A stretch of DNA of 64,000 nt from Gymnopus androsaceus JB14 (GCA_009733575.1 ML769602.1:53624-117623), one strand, 5' to 3'. Positions 12,824 through 25,161 are shown, counted from the first letter of the stretch. Numbers and translations: made by a program. Notes: generated by a model from the letters alone, not told the origin.

Positions 12824-14510
12824 ATGCTGAGCAGTTGGGCTGACCTCCTTCCACTGACTCTGTCGGTGGCTTTTTACATCGGTGAGTCGGTAGTGGCGTA
12901 ATGGCACCCTCATGTATTTAATCACCACTAAATAGGTCAGGTGTATAGTTTGGCTTTGACATCCTTCCTGCCCACCGAAACGGTCACTCTTTATACCGTG
13001 TCTGTTTCCCAAGCATCGAAAAGTGCAATAGCAACCGATGTACCGCCATCCATATCCACAGGCCTCAGCGCGCTGGGAACCTTGACTCTCAGCGATGGCA
13101 GCAGCACAACGTACTTGGAGGAGGAAGTGGAGTTTAGTACGACGATAGTATCGGGTGATATCACGACATTGGCTCCTCAGAGTACCACTACTGGTGTGTT
13201 CCTGGAACTTGTTATGGGACAAGCACACGAGCACTGATTACTGTTCAGCTATCTTGATAGAAGGCGCTTCAGGATACGATCTACTCGAATCTTCCAGTGA
13301 CTCTTGGAGAGATGTTCGATGCTCATTCCAGAGTGGCTCCAGCGCCAGCTGCGTAGAATCAGCAGGATTTGTTTCATCGAGCGATCACATCTTCCACAAC
13401 TACACAGGTTGACAACATTGCCTTACTAACTACATCTTATCTGGGGCCTGCAGTTCCTTTCTTCACCCTCACCGCCAGTACACCTGAGTCCTCCTCAAGT
13501 ACGACTCCGAAACCTTACATCAACGACGTCAATTACTCCCACAGCAGGGAATAATGGTGCCTCGAATTCGAATCTCAAAAAACATTCCCAGTAAGCATCA
13601 ATATTCCGATGAAACACCGTCACGTCTCTTCACGTCTCTCACTCCACTTGCCAATCTAACTTGATATTACCTAGACGAAATCTGGTTGGCCGTGCTGTAG
13701 GAGGATCTATCGGAGGCGGATTGTTCATCGCCATCCTAGTATGGTTAATATTTCTTCTCCTACGCCGGAATCGCCACAGAAAACGACCTCCGAGTCAACA
13801 ATATATAGCGCTCAATCCCGCCAATCTCGCGGGAGCTGCCCCCAGACGTGAAAGACCTCAACTCCCCGGCCTCAACGTATACATCCCTCCATGCCGCGCC
13901 GTACGCCAAGCCATCTAGTCTACGTCCATGGACGACAGAGTCGGCAGGGAGTAGTACGTTCAAAGATGACTCAATAACACCTACAATGATTTCAGCTCCT
14001 TTTATACCACCTCCCCCACGAACCGAGATACCCGAAGCACCCCCTGCTCCGGAAAGACTCCCGAGCACCTTGAGGAATCGTCCGTCTAAATTTATCGAGC
14101 AGTTGACGGTTAATTCGACGGATTTGGATGTTTTGGTGGCGATTGCTAAAGGTACGTGGGTTGTTGTGTGAAGTTATATGTGCTACGCTAAACATATGGT
14201 CATATCTATCTAGCCGAAGCAGCACAAAAACAAGAAGAAACTTCTCGTGAACAAGCCCTGAATACGTTTATAAATTCTCCCTCCAGGTATGAAATCGTCC
14301 TTGCAGAGTGTTACCTTTTGGAGAATCTAACAGCCAGCTGCAGAAGCTGATTATGAGCTCGAACCTGTACTCGAGCATAATGACCCACCACCACCGCCAC
14401 TATCACCAGCTCCCTCTTTACCCTCATCCTTAAATGCAGCAGAGTCTCCGAGTCTCCAACATAACGCCTTGCCATCACATGAATCTGGATCCGAGTTGAA
14501 ACCGCCATGA
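12824..14510 (+). CDS. single-pass membrane protein, Ser/Thr-rich ectodomain and Pro-rich tail
   Basis: The N-terminus MLSSWADLLPLTLSVAFYIG, continued after intron 1 by QVYSLA, is a signal peptide. The ectodomain is rich in Ser and Thr. A glycine-rich stretch leads into a transmembrane helix (GGGLFIAILVWLIFLLL) and a basic stop-transfer segment (RRNRHRKR). The tail contains proline clusters (PFIPPPPRTEIPEAPPAPE; PPPPPLSPAP) and ends ESGSELKPP. Such proteins can be wall sensors or mucin-like surface proteins, but I recognise no family. The frame changes near 13805 and near 14320 without a convincing intron, and the frame of the exon near 13445-13590 is also ambiguous. Exon limits after 13440 are therefore approximate, and one-base errors or real lesions are possible. 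Confidence 0.6.
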
Positions 14511-14960
14511 CACCTAATATGTTTTTGGTACGGTACTAATACCGTAGCGCATCCACAAACAAAGACATTTTATCGACTGCTGTTATGATATAGTATACTC
14601 TCTCCAGCTCTGGTTTTCAGGATCTTATCGTTATTATCACGGTCTAGATATGTACTGTATGTTATCATACTTAGATAATGTGTTGAGTTTATCGATGCTC
14701 CAAACCGTAGTTGCCTGGAGGCAATTGAATTTTTGTGTTGAAGAGTCCAATCTTTCGTCGTAGTATCTACTGCAATTCTAATACTCGAGTATGGATAGTG
14801 TCCCAATAAGTGCTAAGCTAAGTACTGAAAATGTCTATATTATTGTTCTAGGATGTGCGTCCAGCGATACTTATATCTATTTATAAAAGGCTCCATCTAT
14901 CGATACAATCAACATTTGTCTTTAGAAACGAAGCAACGCATAAAAATTCGAATTTGCGAC

Positions 14961-16502
14961 CTAGAATGCCCACGAGAATCCAGAAGCAAATGCAACAGCT
15001 GCGAGCATCGTTGCGCCAGCAGAGGCTTTCCAGGGATATGTGTTGGCTAGAGCATCGCTTGATACGCTGGTGATAGTGTTTTCGCCGTTCACACTATAGA
15101 CCCTGACAGATGCAACTTCAAAGTAGGCGTTGGCGTAGTTAGACCCGTCACCGACCACATAGTCTTCATAGCAAGAGCCAGTGCAAGTCTGGTTGAATAC
15201 CGAGGCAGCACCAGCGTCATCTGTAAATAATGAACGTTAGCTGGCGATCGAGTTGAAGGGATGGTTTGACGAACCTCCACAAAGAGTAATGTCAAAAACA
15301 AACTGCTGTTGGGAAAAAAACTCGCTTATCGAACAACCGGTGTTGGGCCAGTTGGCAGTCGGAGTTCCGAGGTCAGATGTAGAGATCGAGCTACTATTCG
15401 AGCTTATTGAGTCGGGGACGGAAGACCGATTGAAGAACCAAACTCTGAACAAGGGCTCAGTATTTTTAGTCCAACTGCGGCAAGAATAGCTCACGAGATA
15501 CCAGTGGAAGCGTTAGCGTATTCTGTAACAAACACTCCTCCTTCCGCAGAAGCGAAGCCAGCACCATATGATGATGACGATGGATCGGTGACAGAACAAC
15601 CGGCGTTCTCGTTCGCCTCGAACGAGCAGTCAGTCGAGTTGATAAGCGTCGAAGTCTGTGTTGGGTCTTCCTGCGTGCAACCTGGCTCTGTGTGCAACGT
15701 CATTGAATTGTGCGTAACCATGTTGACGCCTTCAAATGTATCGATCTCCCTGAAAAGAAGAGTTGGGTAAATGGTTGGTAAATAATAACTTTCGAACCGA
15801 GCGCTCACCCTCCTGAGGGCCAGTTAGGCCCTTCAGACCACCTGCGACAGATATCTTTAGTACAAGGTATCAAATAAGTGCACTCCAGGTTATTACCATG
15901 CTGGCCAAACAGAGCACTGAAAGAGAACGTGATTAATGACTACCAGAGAGAGATAGAAGCGCAAAACTACGCACTCCGTAGGGAACATGATACATGTCGG
16001 CGATCCATAAACTACCAACCTCATAATAATCGTTGCTAGAAATACGAATGGTGTTTCGCTTGTCGTTGAACGCTACTGTGCTAGTGTTGTCAACTTTTGA
16101 AGGAGGTTAATTCATATTCAAAGAAAGCTCTCCCAAGCATCTGGCTGACTTGCCTTTCATAATTGCATGGTTGGTTGACGAGTCCACATAGGCGAGCTGG
16201 GAGGATGTGGCTACTTCCTCGGTGACGAAACTGATATAAAATCAGAGAGCCAGCCACGGTTTAAAGTCGCAAAACGGACATACATAGCGTCCCCTTCAGT
16301 TAGATTGTCAACTAGGTTACATGTGAGTCGAGGGTTTAGAATAGAGGGCAAAACTACGCGTACAATTTCCATAAAAAGACCAGTCATCGAAGAAACCAGA
16401 ACCATGGTACTCTTTGATCATGTCATACGTTGTAGAAGCGGTTGAAAGCTCCACAATGGCCGGAGAAACCACAGCAAGAAGTGCGAGCGTTGAGCTGAGC
16501 AT
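14961..16502 (-). CDS. GH16 endo-beta-glucanase-like protein, secreted and probably GPI-anchored
   Basis: A glycoside hydrolase family 16 enzyme, expected to cut beta-1,3(1,4)-glucans of fungal or plant walls. It starts MLSSTLALLAVVSPAIVELS, a signal peptide. The mature part begins with TYDMIKEYHGSGFFDDWSFY, as in fungal GH16 proteins. The catalytic strand reads GGEIDTFEGVN, with the two acidic residues of the family motif ExDxxE. Other marks are SLWIADMYHVPYG, the WPAWWSEGPNWP loop, and cysteines around TEPGCTQ, NAGCSV and NTGCSISEF. The C-terminus YPWKASAGATMLAAVAFASG is hydrophobic after a small-residue stretch, as in GPI signals. About ten exons are needed. One intron (donor near 16155, read on the minus strand) starts with GCAAGT, a GC-AG intron. 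It is divergent from monooxygenase copy 2. Confidence 0.88.
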
Positions 16503-16887
16503 GGCCAGTGCGAGTTGATATTGATATTAAAGAAAGTGAAGATATAGGAGAGAGAAAAGCGCAGCTTAAAAATGCGTCTGGCGCAGTTGGAAGATCGGAG
16601 CCAAGTTCAGCCAGACGCGATGGCCGATCCCGGTGCGCGGATAAGACAAGCGCCCGTGAGCGCCTACACTACTTCGACATTGAGGCTTGCAAGTTGCAAT
16701 CTTGAGCTTCTTTCCGACACCTTAATTTCGCCCCTCTCACTAATTTTAAGTGACAAGTGGATGATCAATGCTCTGTAATTTTCCTTTCTATTTGTAGCTC
16801 ATGCGAAGGTCACAAGGAAAAGGAAAGGACTCCGATTCCCGGACTCGGACTGAATCTGACTTCGCGTGGAACCTCGATGGAGCTCGT

Positions 16888-16893
16888 TATAAA
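16888..16893 (+). promoter_or_regulatory. TATA box of monooxygenase copy 2
   Basis: TATAAA lies 47 bases before the ATG at 16935. The stretch before it, including GGTCACAAGGAAAAGGAAA at about 16808, is repeated upstream of copies 3 and 4. It marks the ancestral promoter unit of this gene family. Confidence 0.55.
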
Positions 16894-16934
16894 GGCCTCT
16901 TCTTGACTATTCTGCACTAGATAACAGTACTTCA

Positions 16935-18788
16935 ATGGTGGGACTCCAGGATACTGAGCTAGACGTACTTGTGGTTGGAGCGGGCTTTGCAGGTAATTTA
17001 CTCGTATAGTCGCCTCTAATCTAGCAGTACTGAACGGATTTCAGGTATATACCAGCTTTATCATTATCGAAAGCTCGGCTATTCTGTGAGAATATTTGAA
17101 GCTGCGTCCTGATCTTGGAGGTGTTTGGTATCAGAATGCCGTATCCGGGAGCTCGCGTCGACTCGGACAATCCATATTATCAGTTTTCCATCCCAGAGTT
17201 ATGGAAAGATTGGACGTGGAAGGAGCGCTATCCTGGCCGGAAGGAGCTGCTGGAATACTTCCAGTATGTCGATAGGAAGCTTGACGTCAAAAAGGACGTC
17301 TCTTTCAATACTAGGGTAGTTGCTGCCCGTTTCGATCAACAAGTAGATCGATGGATAGTAACGACGGAAGGTCGGCTCGTAGTCCGCCCTCGTTTCCTCG
17401 TGCTATCTGTTGGTTTTGCTGCCAAGTCTTATACACCAGATTTCAAAGGGTTAGAGAAGTTCAAGGGGATCTTCCATCATTCTTCACAGTGGCCACAGGA
17501 AGGTGTAGACGTGAAGAACAAGCGGGTCGGCGTTATTGGTACTGGTGCAACAGGAGTTCAAATTATACAGGAGGTTGGACCCGAGGTGGCTTACCTCACT
17601 GTCTTTCAACGTACACCGAACTTTGCGTTGCCAATGTGGCAGAAGGTCTTAGATGCCGAAGTACAGGCGCAGCAGAAAGTGCTATATCCTACGATGTTTC
17701 GGCGTCGCTTACAGACTGTTTGTAAGAGTCCTGTGCCGCATCCGTGTACTGTAGCTAATCATATCACTTTAGCTGGCTTCGGATTCGATCGATATCCAAA
17801 GCCTCTATTTTCTGCTACACCCGAAGAACGCCTTTTGCATTGGGAAGATCTTTGGGCTCAAGGCGGATTCCATTTTACGATATCCAATTTTAACGATTAT
17901 TCAACCAACGAGGAGGCCAATCGTGAAGTATACAATTTCTGGAGGGATAAGGTCAGGTTGCGAATACACGATCCAAAAGTACAAGAGAAACTTGTGCCGA
18001 CCATCCCTCCACATCCCTTCGGAGCAAAGCGCCTTTCATTGGAGCAGGTTTGTCTTCCATACTTAAATCATACGGTATCTATGTTCACGCAAAGCTAGTC
18101 CTATTATGAAGTCTTCAATCAATCAAACGTTACCTTGGTCGACCTCAACGACTGTGGAATATCTGAAATGACTAGCAAGGGGATTCTGACAGAGGATGGT
18201 GTAGAACATGAACTCGATGTCCTGGTGCTGGCAACGGGGTTCGACAGCGTTACCGGATCCATCACACAAATCGACATTCGAGGTACAGATGGAGTTTCTA
18301 TTGCTGAGAAATGGGTCAATGGAGTATACACAAATCTCGGAATGACTAGCGTTAATTTCCAAACATGTTCTTCACATATGGTCCACAGGCTCCAACTGCT
18401 TTCTCAAACGGGCCCACATGTATCGTACGTCTCTGCTGTTTTTTCCAACACTCGAGGTTAACGGGTAGCATTCCTCGGACAGGAACTTCAAGGAGATTGG
18501 ATCGTTCAGTGTATCCAGTACATGAAAGAGAATGATATGGACGAGCCTCTATTCATGCAACGCCAACAGCTGAAGCTGAATGGCGTGCAGCTCAGCTGCA
18601 TGGATCTGGGTTCTCGATCACTGGCCACAAAGACGAAGACGTCATGGTATATGGGGTCCAATATCCCAGGGAAAGCCATAGAGCCTCTGAACTACTCGGG
18701 AGGGCTTCAAAACTACTTTAAAATCATCACTGGAGTTGCCGAGAGAGGATATGAGGGTTTCCGATTTTCTAAATGTGGCGAAGCGTGA
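16935..18788 (+). pseudogene. Baeyer-Villiger-type monooxygenase copy 2, frameshifted
   Basis: This is a near-full-length sister of copy 1. The FAD loop (VVGAGFAG), the FxGxxxHxxxW signature (FKGIFHHSSQWP), the second Rossmann loop and the C-terminal block (SWYMG in relatives, then EPLNYSG and ERGYEGFRFSKCG) are all present, in the same exon pattern. Two lesions are visible by comparison. An extra T near 17109 turns EAAxDLGG into a stop. One C is missing near 18357, so NFPNM becomes NFQTC and the frame is lost. The exon after 18480 is also scrambled relative to copy 3. The long central frame (17115-18098) is otherwise clean, so inactivation is recent or the shifts are sequence errors. Confidence 0.8.
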
Positions 18789-18844
18789 TCAATTGTGTAC
18801 TTTAGTTCGAGGGAGTGTATTACTTATTGTATAACTTAGTACAG

Positions 18845-19199
18845 TTAGCGCGCTTGTGACAGGACCATCTCGTGCCCGTGACAGTTTGCGAGGAACCCGA
18901 CGCTCCTTGCAATCACCACTTGCCAACCACCACTGCCAATCACCACTGTTTTTTTCTCAAAATCTTGGAAATGGACCATTCGAAGTTCGTATGCATTTGT
19001 TGCTCTATTGCGACGTTTAAATACTATACATTTCTAAGATGGTGCCTCTCAATCACTCATCGTAGTTCTCAACAGTCTATCACCACCAAAGTAGTCTCGT
19101 TTGCAGTCAAATTCTTTCCTCCTTGTGGAGAATATTTGTGGGATTGCGTTGAGGAAACCCAAAGGGTATGTTACGTTTTCAAGCTAGTCTAATTCTCGA
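18845..19199 (+). pseudogene. 5' fragment of CTK3 (promoter, exons 1-2), duplicated
   Basis: It matches the start of the genuine CTK3 gene at about 27470-27805. The ATG with MD..., the first intron ending at ATCGTAG, and the exon coding SQQSIT.KVVSFAVKFFPPCGE can all be followed, with small deletions and substitutions. Similarity stops inside intron 2 at about 19199. It lies directly downstream of monooxygenase copy 2 and upstream of copy 3, so it was carried along in a duplication. It cannot code for a working protein. Confidence 0.8.
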
Positions 19200-20674
19200 A
19201 TGCCAGACACGTTCGCCGGTCCTTGGGCGAACCAGACAAACGCCCGAGGGCTCGTTTCTTCTCCTTTCGCACCCTTAAGTTTGCCCCTCTCATTAAATGA
19301 AAAGTGGATGATTAATTTTTCCCCTCCTATCTGTGGTAACTCACACGTTAAGGTCACAAGGAAAAGGAAAACATTCTTCACAATGGCCACAGGAAGGTCT
19401 GGATGTGAAGAACAAGCGGGTCGGCGTCATTGGCACTGGTGCAACTGGAGTTCAAATTATACAGGAGGTTGGACCTGAGGTGGCTTACCTCACTGTTTTT
19501 CAACGCACACCGAACTATGCGTTGCCAATGCGGCAGAAGGTTTTAGATGCGGAATTACAGGTGCAGCAGAAGGTTTTCTATCCTACGATGTTTCGGCGTT
19601 GCTTGCAGACTGGTGGTAAGAGTCTTGCGCCGTATCCATGTGCTATAACTAATGCCATCTCTTTAGCTGGCTTCGCATTCGATCGATATCCAAAGCCTCT
19701 ATTTTCTGCTACACTCGAAGAGCGCTGTTTTGCATTGGGAAGATCTTTGGGCTAAAGGCGGCTTCCATTTTACGATATCCAATTTTAATGATTATGGAAT
19801 CAACGAGGACGGCCAATCGTGAGGTATACAATTTCTGGAGGATAAAGTCAGGTTGCGAATACACGATGCAAAATTACAAGAGAAACTTGCGCCGACCATC
19901 CCTCCACACCCCCTCGGAGCAAAGAGGGCTTCGTTGGAGCAGGTTCGTATTCCATACTTGATTTGTACCTGTGCTCACGCCAAAGCTAGTCTTATTATGA
20001 AGTCTTCAATCAACCAAACGTTACCTTGGTTCGACCTCAACGAATGCGGAATATCTGAAATGACTAGCAAGGGGATTCTGACGGAAGACGGTGTCGAACA
20101 TGAGCTCGATGTGCTGGTGCTAGCAACTGGGTTTTGACAGCATCACCGGATCCCTCACACAAATCGACATTCGAGGTAGTAGATGGAGTTTCAATTGCTG
20201 AGAAATGGGTCAATGGAGTATACACAAATCTCGGAATGACTACTGTTAATTTCCCAAATATGTTCTTCGCATACGGCCCACAGGCTCCAACTGCTTTCTC
20301 GAACGGGCCCACATGTATTGTACGTCTCTGCTGTTTCTTATGATATTCGAGATTGACGAATAGCATTCCTCGGACAGGAAGTTCAAGGAGATTGGATCGT
20401 TCGGTGTATCCAGCACACGAAGGAGAATGAATGGACCTCTATTCATGCCATGCCTGCAGCTGAAGCTGAATGGCGTAGAGTGGTCATGGACCTGGGTTCT
20501 CGATCACTGATCAAAAAGGCGAAGACGTCGTGGTATATGGGCGGCAATATCCCAGGGAAAACCATAGAGCCTCTGAACTACTCGGGAGGGGTTCAGAACT
20601 ACCTTAAAGTTATCACTGGAGTTGCCGAGAGAGGATATGAGGGCTTCCGATTCTCTAAATGTGGAGCAACGTGA
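19200..20674 (+). pseudogene. monooxygenase copy 3: promoter fused to the middle of the gene, frameshifted
   Basis: Bases 19200-19372 match the promoters of copies 2 and 4. At 19373 the sequence jumps straight into the codons for HSSQWPQEG in the middle of the gene, so the FAD-binding half is missing. From there to the TGA at 20674 the gene can be followed: GVIGTGATGVQ, VFQRTPN, the GFAFDRYPKPLF block, VFNQPNVTL and ERGYEGFRFSKCG. An extra T at about 20137 places a stop right after ATGF. Other small indels lie near 19728-19745 and 19805-19840. No FAD enzyme can be made. Confidence 0.85.
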
Positions 20675-21061
20675 TCAAGTGTGTACTCTAGCTTAAGAGA
20701 ATGTATCATCCACTGCATTAGTACAGTTCAAATGGCCACTACGCGTCCGTGACAGGTGTTCAACTTGGCCTAGACGTGCCTACACTCTCCTCGTTGAGGC
20801 TTGCAACCTTAAGCTTCATTGTTTTTCTTCTTCTTTCTCTCACTAATTATCAATGACAAATGAATGTTTAATGCTCTGTATTCTCCTTTCTATTGTAGCT
20901 CACACGAACTTGAAAGTTGAAGGTCACAAGGAAAAGGAAAAGACACCATTCAACCCGAGCTGAATCCAACTTTGCATGGAACCTCCAAATAGCTTCTGGG
21001 CTTGACACGGCTTGCGCTTCCTTAACGCTGGTCTGCACTAGTTCAAGTTAACGCTACTTCG

Positions 21062-21800
21062 ATGGCGGGACTCCAGGATACAGAGCTGGACGTAGTACTT
21101 GTGGTTGGGGCGGGCTTTGCAGGTAATGTATACTTAGTCGCCTCTAATCCAGCCGGTGCTGAATAGCGTGGGATTTTCAGGTCAGCTTTATCATTATTGA
21201 AAGCTCCGCTATTCTGAAAGGATATTTGAAGCTGCATCCGATCTTGGGGGAGTTTGGTATGATAATGCTTACCCGGGAGCTCGTGTCGACTCGGACAATC
21301 CATTTTATCAGCTTGCCATCCCGGATTTGTGGCAAGACTGGACGTGGAAGGAGCGTTATCCTGGCCGGAAGGAGCTGCTGGAATACTTCCGGTACGTGGA
21401 TAGGAAGCTTGACATCAAAAAGGACGTCTATCTCAATACTCGGGTAGTTGCTGTCCATTTCGATCAACAGGTAGATCGATGGATAGTCACGACGGAAGGC
21501 GGGCTCGTAGTTCGCCCTCGTTTCTTCGTACTATCTGTTGGTTTTTCTTCCAAGTCTCATAGTCCGGATTTCAAAGGGCTAGAGAAGTTCAAAGGGATCT
21601 GCCACCATTCTTCACAGTGGCCCCAGGAAGATGCCGATGTGAAGAACAAGCGGGTCGGCGTAGTTGGAACTGGCGCAACGGCAGTTAGGAGGTCGGCGAG
21701 CTTACCTCGCCGTCTTTCAATGCACGCTAAACTACGCATTATCAATGCTGCAAGAGGTCTTAGGTGCGAAAGTACAGGCACAGCAGATGTCGAGACGGTC
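21062..21800 (+). pseudogene. monooxygenase copy 4, 3' half missing
   Basis: It starts MAGLQDTELDVVLVVGAGFAG with one codon inserted before the FAD loop, and keeps the motifs up to the FKGICHHSSQWP signature and VVGTGATAV. A 12-base deletion with further change then removes the QIIQEVG segment (about 21687). Similarity to the family fades by about 21790, before the GFxFDRYPKP block. The C-terminal half is absent. The promoter with the GGTCACAAGGAAAAGG motif lies at about 20920-20940. It is the mirror case of copy 3, which lacks the 5' half. Confidence 0.8.
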
Positions 21801-21996
21801 AAGGAGTGTCAAGCCCTGTCAATCCATCCGTTTGCCCAAATTCACTTCACAGCCAACGCTTGTCACAGTGTGGCGCAATCATGTTGATAACCGTAGTCGG
21901 GAACGGGTTGGAGTGGGACAGCGCAGCGGAGTAATGTTGACAAAGAATAAATAGCTTGTACAGTTGGGAAGACGACGGATTCCTTCTTCCACAGCC

Positions 21997-23915
21997 ATGG
22001 GCTCTATGGCTTCCCGGCCACGCTATTTCTTTTTCGTTCTTTGTGCAACTATACCCTCGCTCGTTTTTCTAGGTTTATCAAGTGACTTTGACTTTGGACG
22101 CGTCTATCAGGAGCAGCACCATGGGCGGATTCCTCCTAGGCCTCCAAATGAACTGGAACAAGAATATTCGAAGGTTATCGCGTCGGATGAGACCAGTAAT
22201 CGAAACACTGCTATTCCAGATGTCATGATGCACCATCCCGGAACCGGAATTCTGCAATTATTGTACACCGAGTGATGAGGTCTGTAAACGATATGGGTGC
22301 GTAGTTTTTTTCAATTTTTAAAACTGCGTATCTCCGCTGACTGAGCTAATTCCGTGTAGACACTTCAATTTGGCGCGTTCACGCGCCTACGAGGGTCCCA
22401 ACGCATCCCTAAAGCGCATCCTACGCAAAGCCCAATCCACACCCACGCAGCCTCTCAAAATCGGGATCATTGGTGGATCAGTCTCCCGCGGGCACGGTGT
22501 CACTCCCGAAGCCAACTGGGCCGCGATTTACGCCGACTATCTACGAGACACGTATCATATTGCCGTCGAGTTGATCAATGGATCATGTTGGCGCGACGGT
22601 CAGCGAGTACATGGAAACGTGTTTTCAGGAGCATATTCCTGAGGATGTTGATCTTGTGGTTATCGAGTTGGCGATCAATGATAGGAGGATGGAAGAGTCT
22701 GGCGAAGAGTTATGAGAATTTGATTCGTGCGCTGCGTGTGCTGCCGAAGAAGCCCGCTATTATAAATTTGCAGGTGAGTAGCAGTAATTCAGTCTTCCAT
22801 CGGCGTAATAACCACGACGACTCCTTGCTAGATAATGGCCCTCATGTTCAGGTGAGTAATTCTCGCTCGCTTCGATGGAAGTAATCCAAGCTCAATCACG
22901 AATGAAAGCACTATCACCATGGGCGGCGACCTTCACATGGCCATAGCTCAGTACTACGATACACCTGTTATCAGGTATGTCCAACTCGTGCCAAGCAAGT
23001 CGGTTTTCATCCTAGCCCATGTTCAGCATGCGCAACGTACTCCTCCCCCAAATCCTCCAAACCACCGAACTCAACTCCACCGACACCTCTTTCGAAGATT
23101 ACTGGTTCAACCACGACTCCGACGGCATTGACCTCCGCCACCTGGGAACGAACGGACATCGAATGCTAGCTGACCTACTGAAATCGTTCACATCCCGCGT
23201 CGCATGTGATGCCTGGCGTGAAATGCACTTCGACTGGAATGGCGTCGAAAGCTGGGTTCCGACGATTAACGAGGGACTACTCCCGACTGACAAAGACGAG
23301 GTGAAGGAATACCTCCCGAGGCAATCCCTATTCCAGCAATACGATCATACGACTGTTCTTAAACCTGCAAAACCATTTTGTCGTCTAGCCGGACTCGGAG
23401 GCCCAGGAGACTCTGAACAACATATTCTTCAACCACTGCCTCACCCACTATCGACCGAAGGCCAAGATGCGTTCGAAACTATGGTCGCATCCAGCTAATC
23501 CGGGGAAAATATGGTTAACGGGTTGGAAACCCGGTGTGAAGGTGGCTTTTAAGGTCTGGGCGAGTACGTTGGGGCGGGTGAGGGTGTCGTATTTGAAGAG
23601 CAAGACGTATGGGTTGGGGAGTTTGTTTTGTTGGGTGGATGGGGATGAGGTCGGGGGAAAGAGGATGGATGGGTGGTGGGATGTGGAGAATATGCATGCG
23701 CCGGCGTGAGTACTGTTCGAATTTCTGTTTGTTTTTAATCTTCGAGGGCAACTACTAACTAAACTCATCCGATGCTGCGATGCAGTACGACGACTATAGG
23801 AGAAAACCTCGCGCCCGGTGAGCATATTCTTCATTGTAAGATATTAGAAGAGACGAAGGATCCTGGAGGTGGGACGGAGTTTCGGATTATCAGTCGTGGA
23901 TGCGTTGTAGGATGA
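21997..23915 (+). CDS. membrane-anchored SGNH-type hydrolase
   Basis: This is probably a secretory-pathway esterase or acetyl-transfer-type enzyme of the SGNH fold, related to fungal capsule-associated proteins; the substrate is unknown. It starts MGSMASRPRYFFFVLCATIP, and the following VFLGL makes a signal anchor. Block I reads IGIIGGSVSRGHGVTPEANW, with the candidate nucleophile serine. Block III is VVIELAINDRR. Block V is DGIDLRHLGTNGHRMLADLL, supplying the Asp-His pair. A C-terminal domain rich in Trp and Gly (IWLTGWKPGVKVAFKVWAS) follows and ends IISRGCVVG at the TGA. Introns fall around 22290-22360, 22775-22910, 22975-23025 and 23708-23785. A one-base frame change near 23400-23410 is needed to join the two halves, so it may be damaged or misassembled there. 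Confidence 0.75.
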
Positions 23916-24016
23916 TCTAAGGATGATCTGAGGATGATAGATGAAGACGCGCTTGAGGCTGTTGAACACAAGGCGCTGCTAAGTTATAGACGAAGAAAAG
24001 TATTCTAATGGCTGTA

Positions 24017-24361
24017 TTAGCAGCTGCCCTCGCATAGACCCCTGTATTGTATAAATTCGAGCGGGAGTTCTAAGAAGTGTTCAACTTGATATCCGATTCC
24101 TCCGTTTAGCACAGCGTATGGAGACATCTGATTCCTTTGTTCCTCGTCAAAACGGTGCTTACTGGTATCCGGCGCGGGAGAGTTCCGATTCTTCAGCAAG
24201 TTGATTCGAATTCCTTCATTAGGCTTTGAACCAGTCCCTTTGAACCCAAGTAATCGCAAGACTTCCGAACGACAATAAGTATGCGTGGGCTTCAAAGCTA
24301 AAGGAAATGAAGCCCCATTAAGAAAGACTTCTTTGTTCGGATCTAAAGAGTCTGGATCCAA
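24017..24361 (-). CDS. hypothetical protein fragment
   Basis: A 114-codon open frame starting MDPDSLDPNKEVFLNGASFP. It has normal amino-acid composition, is mostly polar and ends CEGSC. There is no signal peptide and no domain I recognise. It lies tail-to-tail with the SGNH gene, about 100 bases away. It may be the last exon of a longer minus-strand gene reaching into 24.4-24.9 kb, but I found no joining exon. Confidence 0.35.
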   Translation of the reverse strand: MDPDSLDPNKEVFLNGASFPLALKPTHTYCRSEVLRLLGFKGTGSKPNEGIRINLLKNRNSPAPDTSKHRFDEEQRNQMSPYAVLNGGIGYQVEHFLELPLEFIQYRGLCEGSC

Positions 24362-24984
24362 GTGCGTATTTTTTTTGGATCATCATCGAAGTACCTTGAT
24401 TGTCCTCACCTCAATTACCGTCTACGTCGACCAAGGCGTTCAATCCCTTCCCGCTATACCCCTTGGAGTGGTAGATCTAGTGTTGATTCATCAAGGATCA
24501 CCATCCTAGAGACCCAGTGTCAATTATTAATCCCAAGAAGGGAGAATAAACATCTACTCAACCTGTGCTGCCAGCGACGCGTCCTTGTTGACACTAAGTA
24601 TCATCCTCAAAGTGATCTGCTGATGGTTGAAAGAATCAATCAAGATGTACCGATGTATTTGACGTTTGAAACCAAGACCATTTATAGACTTTTTATTGGC
24701 TGCTTTATTTGAATTCTGCATCTGGTCGACAGATGACCATGCTGCCCATTGCGAGCGCCTGGGCCATCCAGTGCCCATGTTGCCCGCCGAGCCCTCCGCT
24801 CGTCGGCAGGTAACGGACACGCCGAGTAAGCATTGCTTGGTTTGTGCTTGGTTATGGACCTTTAAGTATGGACCTGTTGCTTCGGGCAACCTGCTTCTGG
24901 CAACCATCATTGTCTCGATCTCATTTTGGCTACACTCCTCATTGTCTGATCCGGGCCAAATCCGGGAATGAGCTCCACGGATCC

Positions 24985-24992
24985 TATAAAAA
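24985..24992 (+). promoter_or_regulatory. TATA box of the cysteine-rich secreted protein gene
   Basis: TATAAAAA lies about 175 bases before the ATG at 25162, followed by a pyrimidine-rich leader (CTCCTCTCTCCTTCTC). The preceding 24362-24984 contains no confident gene. Confidence 0.5.
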
Positions 24993-25161
24993 GGAACAGC
25001 GGAGTCCCCAATTAACCTTCATTCCCCTTTTTAATCTCCTCTCTCCTTCTCAACCTTCATATTTTTCTGCACTTTTTTACGGCCCAGTGCCTAACGACAT
25101 TCTCTATCAAATCATCTAAGCCAGGCGCTCTTTCAACTCTCCGACACACTAACTAGTAATA

